Below, one piece after another: positions 6,466 to 11,217 of a stretch of DNA of 11,217 nt (within the stretch, counting starts at the first letter, position 1; every line of letters begins with the position of its first letter). The position numbers were made by a program, and so were the translations under genes. This stretch comes from Euryarchaeota archaeon UBA251 (GTDB taxonomy: Archaea; Thermoplasmatota; Poseidoniia; Poseidoniales; Thalassarchaeaceae): assembly GCA_002497905.1 (NCBI GenBank), contig DAFJ01000082.1, forward strand, positions 1-11,217, in the 5' to 3' direction. The notes below the pieces were generated by a model, which did not search any database, was not told where the DNA came from, and saw only the letters and a program-made list of their open reading frames with translations.

Positions 6466-7020
6466 TCATTCCGCAGCATCATACATTCTGAAACCGCCCA
6501 ATGGTGGCGTATACACATGAAGATTCAACAGTTCAGTATCTGTATCGTTTGAAATTCGATGAATATCAGGCTCATCGGCTGCACATACTTCACCAGGGTG
6601 ATAGATACGCTTGGAGACAGGTACGGCACGACTATTCTGGTCAAGTTCGTAGATAGTCTCGGTAGAGTGGCCATCGAGTATGACAAAAGCACAATCAGAA
6701 CCACGATGATCGTGAATGGGTGTATCCTGACCAGGAGTCCAGAGAATCGCTATGAGTTCGTAAGCATCGGTTCGAGCAAGAATATTGCGACAATACTCAT
6801 TTTGGTTTGAAGCAATTTTTGAACGCAATTGAGCCACATCCATGGATAGACCAGAGAGGCGTTCACCTAGATTCTCAAGTCCAGGCCGAGGAGTTTGCTC
6901 ATCAAGCCAGACGATAAGATCATCCAATCCAGAATCAGCAGCACGGAGGCCCGCAACTACCACAGGGTCCATGATGCGCGAATCAGCCATCAAGTTCCCT
7001 AAGAGGATGCGATTATTCAT
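6466..7020 (-). CDS. Cysteine dioxygenase-family protein
   Basis: A predicted cupin non-haem iron enzyme that would oxidise L-cysteine with O2 to cysteine sulfinate. It is 184 aa. The iron ligands are H103 and H105 in TPIHDHRGSDC and H154 in PDIHRISN. R78 in YCRNIL matches the arginine (R60 in rat) that binds the substrate carboxylate. C110 and Y170 (LHVYTPP) match Cys93 and Tyr157 of mammalian enzyme, which form a thioether crosslink; many bacterial homologues have glycine in place of this cysteine. Start ATG 7020 is 10 bp after the folD stop, so folD and this gene form one unit read from the tRNA side. Other thiol dioxygenases (for 3-mercaptopropionate or cysteamine) share the cupin fold, but the arginine and Cys-Tyr pair favour cysteine. 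An O2-dependent enzyme fits an aerobic surface-water organism. Confidence 0.85.
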   Translation of the reverse strand: MNNRILLGNLMADSRIMDPVVVAGLRAADSGLDDLIVWLDEQTPRPGLENLGERLSGLSMDVAQLRSKIASNQNEYCRNILARTDAYELIAILWTPGQDTPIHDHRGSDCAFVILDGHSTETIYELDQNSRAVPVSKRIYHPGEVCAADEPDIHRISNDTDTELLNLHVYTPPLGGFRMYDAAE

Positions 7021-7030
7021 CGTGTCTGTG

Positions 7031-7909
7031 TCAAGATGTCTTTCTTATCTCGGCTGCGCGGACGGTGTTAGACATGAGCATCGCAATGGTCATTGGACCA
7101 ACTCCCCCTGGAACTGGAGTCATGTAAGATGCAATGGATTCGACATCTTCTTCTACGTCCCCACAGAGACGGTAACCGCGATCTATGGAGGAGTCATCGA
7201 CTCGATTTATTCCGACATCAACAACAATTGCACCTGGTTTCACCCATTCTGAACGTACCATCTCCGGGCGACCAACGGCGGCGACAATCAAATCTGCATC
7301 TCTGCAGTGATCCTTGATGTTCGTGGTACGTGAATGAACTACCGTAACCGTAGCATCCGCACCTCTTGCTGCAAGAAGAAGAGCCATTGGCATACCTACG
7401 ATTCGTGACCGGCCAAGTACGACTGCCTTGAGCCCCGTTAGATCCAGTTCTGCATCTTTGAGGAGATACATGACACCGGCAGGAGTACATGGAAGCAATC
7501 CGTCTAGTCGACCTTGAACGAGACGACCGAGATTGACGGGATGAAAACCATCGACATCCTTCTCCGGAAGAATTCGATCCGTAATCGCCAACTCGTCCAT
7601 TCCCCTAGGCAGAGGAGACTGGACGAGGATTCCATCCACATCCGAATCCTGATTCAGCGAGTCAACTGTTTCCAAGACCTCATGGAAGGAAGTATCGGCA
7701 GGTAAATCGATTCGAGTGCTTCGAATCCCAAGACGCTCACAGGCTCGTTCCTTCGACCGGACATAGACATGACTAGCTGGATCATCGCCCACAATTACAA
7801 CGGCGAGATGAGGTTGGGAGCCAGCCTCTGCCAAAGTTCGTATCCTAGAAATAAGCGCAGATTCGACCTTCGTGGCGCAAACCTTCCCATCCAAACGGTT
7901 CGCTCCCAT
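7031..7909 (-). CDS. folD: Bifunctional methylene-THF dehydrogenase / methenyl-THF cyclohydrolase
   Basis: Interconverts 5,10-methylene-, methenyl- and 10-formyl-THF, supplying one-carbon units for purines and balancing the pool ThyA uses. It is 292 aa from ATG 7909, the usual FolD length. The catalytic YVRSK is at 49-53 (K53), Q97 lies in VQSPLP, PEKDVDG is at 115-121, GRSRIVGMP at 166-174 (cofactor domain; most family members have K where this has M173), and the signature PVPGGVGPMT at 265-274. An upstream TTG (7951) would add 14 residues without family similarity, so ATG 7909 is preferred; it follows the tRNA-Thr 3' end by 49 bp on the same strand. The cysteine dioxygenase gene starts 10 bp after its stop. 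Together with thyA and folA nearby it makes a local folate gene group. Confidence 0.97.
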   Translation of the reverse strand: MGANRLDGKVCATKVESALISRIRTLAEAGSQPHLAVVIVGDDPASHVYVRSKERACERLGIRSTRIDLPADTSFHEVLETVDSLNQDSDVDGILVQSPLPRGMDELAITDRILPEKDVDGFHPVNLGRLVQGRLDGLLPCTPAGVMYLLKDAELDLTGLKAVVLGRSRIVGMPMALLLAARGADATVTVVHSRTTNIKDHCRDADLIVAAVGRPEMVRSEWVKPGAIVVDVGINRVDDSSIDRGYRLCGDVEEDVESIASYMTPVPGGVGPMTIAMLMSNTVRAAEIRKTS

Positions 7910-7958
7910 GGAGCGCCGACAGGACACCTGACATTGAATGCTTCCGAGCAAATGAATG

Positions 7959-8033
7959 TGGAGCCTGCGGAGGGATTCGAACCCCCGATCGCCTGATTAC
8001 AAATCAGGTGCCTTACCACTTGGCCACGCAGGC
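7959..8033 (-). tRNA. tRNA-Thr (anticodon UGU) with encoded CCA
   Basis: Folds as a complete cloverleaf on the minus strand: acceptor GCCTGCG/CGCAGGC (7 bp), D-stem GCC/GGC with loop AAGTGGTAA, anticodon stem CCTGA/TCAGG with loop TTTGTAA giving anticodon TGT (reads ACA), a 5-nt variable loop CGATC, and T-stem GGGGG/CCCTC (one G-T pair) with loop TTCGAAT. The discriminator is U73 (base 7962) followed by genome-encoded CCA (7961-7959). G1-C72, C2-G71 and U73 fit what I recall of archaeal threonine tRNAs; bacterial ones usually have A73. No intron is present. It stands first in a unit with folD and the dioxygenase gene downstream. Confidence 0.97.
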
Positions 8034-8037
8034 GTAA

Positions 8038-8045
8038 CCTGCGGA
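8038..8045 (-). repeat. Copy of the tRNA 3' acceptor strand in the tRNA-Thr 5' leader
   Basis: On the minus strand, TCCGCAGG occurs here, 4 nt before the mature tRNA, and again at the tRNA 3' end (7971-7964). In the precursor its CGCAGG can pair with CCTGCG of the tRNA 5' strand (8032-8027), giving a 6-bp stem, or 7 with a U-G pair, in competition with the true acceptor stem. See findings. Confidence 0.6.
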
Positions 8046-8087
8046 CACCCAATCCCCTCTTCAACCCTAATGGAACCACATTCAAGA

Positions 8088-8107
8088 GCCGATTGGATGA
8101 AATCGGC
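8088..8107 (+). promoter_or_regulatory. Hairpin or dyad just before the aminotransferase start codon
   Basis: GCCGATT (8088-8094) and AATCGGC (8101-8107) are perfect 7-bp complements around a 6-nt loop GGATGA, ending 2 nt before the ATG at 8110. The purine-rich loop is Shine-Dalgarno-like, and no other ribosome site is visible for this gene. It may be an RNA hairpin presenting or masking the initiation region, or an operator for a dimeric regulator. Confidence 0.45.
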
Positions 8108-8109
8108 CC

Positions 8110-9402
8110 ATGCAGGACGAATCTGGCTTGGCTGGGATACTGCTTCCACCTCACGCCGCAGCGAAGGCAGGGGATGATGTCATCTATGCATGGCTGGCCC
8201 GCTATCAACAGGCAGCGGCTGAGGGAAAAGATGTCGTGAACGGCACCATTGGTGCATTACTAGACGACGATGGCGAACTCGTGTTCAATCCTGCCATCGC
8301 GGAGGCTATCACTCGCCTCCCCGATCTTGACAAGGGAGCCTACAGCCCCCTACCAGGTCTACCCACCTATCGAGAAACTGCACGGAGACTCGCAATCGGT
8401 CCGCGCCTCGATGAAATGGAATCTGTTGGGTTCTCCACTGAAGCAATCGCATCGCCAGGTGGTTGTGGCGCATTGTATCTCAGTGCACGAAACATGCTTT
8501 CCCCTGGAGATTCAATCTTGGTGAGGAGCACATACTGGGGCCCATATCGTACGATTGCCGATGAATGTGGACTAGGACTCACAGATTGGCCACTGGTGGC
8601 TAATTCTGATGATGCAGGTCACTCTGTAGACAAGGTGGCACTTTCCTCTATATTGGATAATCTGGTTACATCGCAAGGACGTGTACTTGCTTGGCTGAAT
8701 GACCCTGCACACAATCCGACAGGAATGAGCTTAAACTCAACAGAGCGCAACGATGTGATGAACTGCTTCCTTGAAGCCGCACGAGCGAATCCAGATGCGG
8801 GATTTACACTACTACTTGACACCGCTTATGCCCTCTACGCAGATGAGCCTCATGGATGGACTGACACCGTCATACCACACATCGAAAACTGGCCTGAGAA
8901 TCTCCTTCTCTGTTGGGCCTTCTCTACCTCCAAAAGCCACACTATCTATGGCCTACGATGTGGGGCAATTGTATTCGCACATCCCAATCGTGGACTATTG
9001 GACCGCATGGTACCAATGTTTGTACACACTGGTCGCGGGACATGGTCGGGATCACCCCGATTACCACAAGCAGCTGTTACTATGATTCACACCGACTCTG
9101 GCTTGGAAACAATGTGGGATGCTACTCGTGCAGCCCAGAGTCAAGTTCTTGAAATCCGTAGAGAACGTCTTTTGGATGCAGCGTCAGAAGTACATTTCGA
9201 TCCAAGTAATGATGGATACTTCGCCCATGTTCCCGACCCAGACCCCGTTAGTCTCTGCGAAGAGATTGCGAAACATGGAGTATATCTCGTCCCATTGGCG
9301 AAAGGAGTGAGGATTGGCGTATGCTCTCTGCCGACGCATGCTGCAGAACGTGTGGGAAGGGCCATATCAGAAGCATGGTCCACTTTGGGCCGGAGGTCTT
9401 GA
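8110..9402 (+). CDS. PLP-dependent class I aminotransferase (aspartate/aromatic type)
   Basis: A 430-aa cytoplasmic fold-type I transaminase. K275 in FSTSKSHTIYGLRCG is the residue that binds PLP, and R283, eight residues on, is the phosphate-binding arginine. N202 in NDPAHNPTGM, D237 and Y240 in LLLDTAYALYAD contact the cofactor ring, and R401 in GVRIG is the expected carboxylate-binding arginine. The N-terminal part (NGTIGALLDDDGEL at 44-57, then GAYSPLPGLPTYRE at 76-89) resembles the AspC/TyrB branch, so aspartate, tyrosine/phenylalanine or a related acid is the likely amino donor; exact specificity cannot be read. Start ATG 8110 is preceded by a 7-bp hairpin and lies 76 bp from the tRNA on the opposite strand. 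Its 3' end contains the ribosome site of the next gene, so the two are probably translated from one message. Confidence 0.87.
   Translation: MQDESGLAGILLPPHAAAKAGDDVIYAWLARYQQAAAEGKDVVNGTIGALLDDDGELVFNPAIAEAITRLPDLDKGAYSPLPGLPTYRETARRLAIGPRLDEMESVGFSTEAIASPGGCGALYLSARNMLSPGDSILVRSTYWGPYRTIADECGLGLTDWPLVANSDDAGHSVDKVALSSILDNLVTSQGRVLAWLNDPAHNPTGMSLNSTERNDVMNCFLEAARANPDAGFTLLLDTAYALYADEPHGWTDTVIPHIENWPENLLLCWAFSTSKSHTIYGLRCGAIVFAHPNRGLLDRMVPMFVHTGRGTWSGSPRLPQAAVTMIHTDSGLETMWDATRAAQSQVLEIRRERLLDAASEVHFDPSNDGYFAHVPDPDPVSLCEEIAKHGVYLVPLAKGVRIGVCSLPTHAAERVGRAISEAWSTLGRRS
9392..9396 (+). promoter_or_regulatory. Shine-Dalgarno site that sets a TTG start
   Basis: GGAGG at 9392-9396 lies 7 nt before TTG 9404-9406 and inside the last codons of the aminotransferase gene. 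It is the clearest ribosome site in the window and selects this TTG over an in-frame ATG at 9314, which would overlap the aminotransferase by 89 bp and add residues unlike the rest of the protein. Confidence 0.7.
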
Positions 9403-9403
9403 C

Positions 9404-9790
9404 TTGGTCCAGCATTTCCGGTCGAATGCTCTCGTAACTGGTTGGATTTGCACTGCTTTAGGTGCCGCGATTTCAATCACAATTCCAGATGCATTCGGGA
9501 TGATGATCGCATTCCCTCTAGGCACAGCTGGCATCATTCTACTAATCCTTGGTTTCCGTTCTGATCCTGAGGAACGAGTCAATATTGATTCGATGCGAGC
9601 TTGGCAACCGGAAGAAGGACCCATGCGCGAAGCTGGTCGTGTGATGTATCGAATCGACACGCTGCTTGACCCTCCAATCCGATCCACAATCAAATGTGGA
9701 GGATGTGGCAAGGTGGAATGGATCGATGGTGGAAAGCCACCATCCTACACCTGCCCACATTGCTCTACCACACTTTGGGAAGAGGAATGA
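9404..9790 (+). CDS. Small membrane protein with C-terminal zinc ribbon, function unknown
   Basis: A 128-aa protein from TTG 9404, which sits 1 bp after the aminotransferase stop. Two hydrophobic segments (about 9-27 and 31-50) form a likely helical hairpin in the membrane, followed by a charged linker (51-95) and a zinc ribbon with C98-x2-C101 and C117-x2-C120 near the end (KCGGCG and TCPHC). I do not recognise the family. The topology puts both termini on the same side, probably the cytoplasm, where the ribbon could bind protein or nucleic acid. pheS begins right after it in the same reading frame, separated by TGA at 9788-9790. Being wedged between an aminotransferase and a synthetase gene says little about its role. 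Confidence 0.75.
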   Translation: MVQHFRSNALVTGWICTALGAAISITIPDAFGMMIAFPLGTAGIILLILGFRSDPEERVNIDSMRAWQPEEGPMREAGRVMYRIDTLLDPPIRSTIKCGGCGKVEWIDGGKPPSYTCPHCSTTLWEEE

Positions 9791-9826
9791 AGCGAAGCGG
9801 TCAAGACCGTGAGTAGGTTCCCAGAA

Positions 9827-11217
9827 ATGATGGTCGAACTTGGGAACAATGAGCGGAGGATGCTCCGGGCGATGCTCGGCGACCCTCAGGCCATCTGGTC
9901 ACTCAACCAACTTCTCGAAGCCTGCGAATGGGCTGATCAAGCACACGTCGCTGGTGCGGGTCTCGCTCTAAATGAGGCAGGGATGGTTGAAATCAAAGAA
10001 GCAACATCACGAATGATAACCCTCGGCGAAGAAGGCAGAAAAGCACTGAATGATGGTTTACTTGAATCTCGACTCTTCACATGGATTCTGAATCAGCCTG
10101 AGGATCAGAGAATGGTTTCTACTATGTCTCAAATTTTTGAGAAGTCGGAATCGGGTCCGGGCGTGGGCCTTCTAAAGCGGCTTGGCATCACTCTTGAGCG
10201 AGGGGCATTTGCACTCCCGGACGACACATCCGAAATCGAAGCAACACTGGAAGAGAGAAATCAATTCATCCAATCCATTGGTGAAACTGGAATCGACGAA
10301 GGTGAACTTGATTCAGAGATGGTGGAAGCATTCCGTTCACGGAAGCGTATCATCGAAACCAACGAGACTGTTACGCGCACTTGGCAACTCTCAGCTGATG
10401 GCCGGAATGTCGATCCAGAATCATTGACAGAGATGACACAGATTGTCGATCTAACGCCCGAGATGTTACAAGGCGATGATTGGAGAGAGGCTGAATTCAA
10501 GCGCTACGATGTCGATCTACCTGCTCCTACACCTGCTGGTGGGCGACCGCACCCGATGCAATCCCTCATCCAACGTATTCGTTCCATCTTCCTTGAGATG
10601 GGGTTCACCGAAATTGAAGGTGACTTCGTAAGAACTGCCGGTTGGAACATGGATTCGTTATTCATACCACAGACGCATCCAGCTCGTGCAATGCAGGATA
10701 CATTCTACCTTGAAGACCCAGAGAAACTTCCAATCGAAGAACATTGGTTGGACCTATGGGCCAAAGTCCACGAGAATGGAGGAGATACTGGAAGCACAGG
10801 TTGGGGTGGTAAATTTGATCGCGAGGAGGCAAAGAAGGGGTTACTCCGCACACACACGACTGTCAATACGGTGAAGCATCTTGCTGACAAACCAAACGAT
10901 GCCTGTCGAGTATTCGGTATCGGTCGAGTATTCCGACAAGAGGCAATTGACAAGTCCCACCTCCCTGAGTTCCATCAAATTGAGGGGATTATCCACGAAC
11001 CTGATGCGAGCCTTCCGATGCTTGTAACCACGCTCAAGACATTCTACGCAAAGATGGGATATCCCGATGTCAGGGTACGTCCGGCGTATTTCCCTTACAC
11101 TGAACCCTCTCTTGAAATCGAAGTCAAGTGGAGGGGAATCTGGTTAGAACTCGGTGGAGCAGGCATATTCCGACCAGAGGTCACAGAACCTCTCGGCACA
11201 GAATGGCCTGTCTGCGC
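9827..11217 (+). CDS. pheS: Phenylalanyl-tRNA synthetase alpha subunit, archaeal/eukaryotic type (3' partial)
   Basis: Catalytic subunit of the (alpha-beta)2 class II synthetase that charges tRNA-Phe. The frame is open to the window end, with 463 residues visible from ATG 9827; only the C-terminal few dozen are missing. The N-terminal part is a winged-helix-like tRNA-binding region (LNQLLEACEWADQAHV and following, about 1-80). The catalytic core starts with GGRPHPM at 238-244; motif 2 appears as GRVFRQE (366-372) with SHLPEFHQIEG (377-387), and motif 3 as ELGGAGIFRPEV (441-452). PYTEPSLEIEV lies before motif 3. Possible starts are GTG 9809, ATG 9827 and ATG 9830; the family usually opens close to VELGNNERRML, so an ATG is favoured. 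No Shine-Dalgarno is seen. pheT may follow beyond the window. Confidence 0.96.
   Translation, partial: MMVELGNNERRMLRAMLGDPQAIWSLNQLLEACEWADQAHVAGAGLALNEAGMVEIKEATSRMITLGEEGRKALNDGLLESRLFTWILNQPEDQRMVSTMSQIFEKSESGPGVGLLKRLGITLERGAFALPDDTSEIEATLEERNQFIQSIGETGIDEGELDSEMVEAFRSRKRIIETNETVTRTWQLSADGRNVDPESLTEMTQIVDLTPEMLQGDDWREAEFKRYDVDLPAPTPAGGRPHPMQSLIQRIRSIFLEMGFTEIEGDFVRTAGWNMDSLFIPQTHPARAMQDTFYLEDPEKLPIEEHWLDLWAKVHENGGDTGSTGWGGKFDREEAKKGLLRTHTTVNTVKHLADKPNDACRVFGIGRVFRQEAIDKSHLPEFHQIEGIIHEPDASLPMLVTTLKTFYAKMGYPDVRVRPAYFPYTEPSLEIEVKWRGIWLELGGAGIFRPEVTEPLGTEWPVC

Noticed and set aside
7910..7951. TTG start of folD, 14 residues upstream
   Set aside because: The extra residues have no FolD similarity, and ATG 7909 gives the usual family length.
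7795..8208. Minus-strand open frame running across the tRNA
   Set aside because: It overlaps tRNA-Thr, folD and the aminotransferase start, and its product is Arg/Leu-rich without recognisable motifs.
9788..9811. Readthrough fusion of the zinc-ribbon protein with PheRS alpha, since both share one frame
   Set aside because: A single TGA separates them, PheRS has its own well-matched start region, and both proteins look complete at the junction; sharing a frame is a one-in-three chance.
10261..10953. Several open frames of 60-80 codons opposite or within pheS
   Set aside because: All lie inside the uninterrupted pheS frame, which has clear class II synthetase motifs.

Overview
The window looks like a compact chromosome segment of an uncultivated marine euryarchaeon. 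The best guess is Marine Group II (Poseidoniales) or a close Thermoplasmatota relative. The two synthetases at its ends, TrpRS and PheRS alpha, are of archaeal/eukaryotic type, and the tRNA-Thr has an archaeal-looking acceptor end. Between them lie folate, lipid and sulfur genes of bacterial flavour (ThyA, DHFR, FolD, a PlsC acyltransferase and a cysteine dioxygenase). This mix of an archaeal information core with bacterial-like metabolism is typical of surface-ocean Marine Group II genomes. The taxonomic call is inference from gene content; no marker gene such as 16S is present.

Layout: the 3' end of an unidentified plus-strand gene (1-58) meets trpS on the minus strand (59-1441). A plus-strand saccharopine/lysine dehydrogenase-family gene (1543-2574) then meets a minus-strand gene for a secreted, C-terminally anchored protein of unknown function (2576-3745). 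A plus-strand run follows: plsC-like acyltransferase (3832-4599), thyA (4660-5454), a DsrE-like gene (5512-5901) and a DHFR gene (5950-6465). It collides with a minus-strand unit read in the order tRNA-Thr(UGU), folD, cysteine dioxygenase (8033 down to 6466). A second plus-strand run reads away from the tRNA: class I aminotransferase (8110-9402), a small membrane zinc-ribbon protein (9404-9790) and pheS, which is cut by the window end.

ThyA consumes methylene-THF and makes dihydrofolate, DHFR regenerates THF, and FolD interconverts methylene-THF and formyl-THF, so three folate enzymes of the thymidylate/one-carbon cycle sit within 3.3 kb. Cysteine dioxygenase, the DsrE-like protein and the aspartate-type aminotransferase could touch sulfur amino-acid metabolism, but that link is speculative.

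No mobile element, CRISPR array or gene-free stretch over 300 bp is seen. The most notable points are: convergent genes with 0-1 bp between stop codons; inverted repeats placed at several start codons; a copy of the tRNA 3' acceptor strand in the tRNA 5' leader; a bacterial-type acyltransferase in an apparent archaeon; and a cysteine dioxygenase carrying the residues that form the Cys-Tyr cofactor in animal enzymes. No clearly new multi-gene system is evident.
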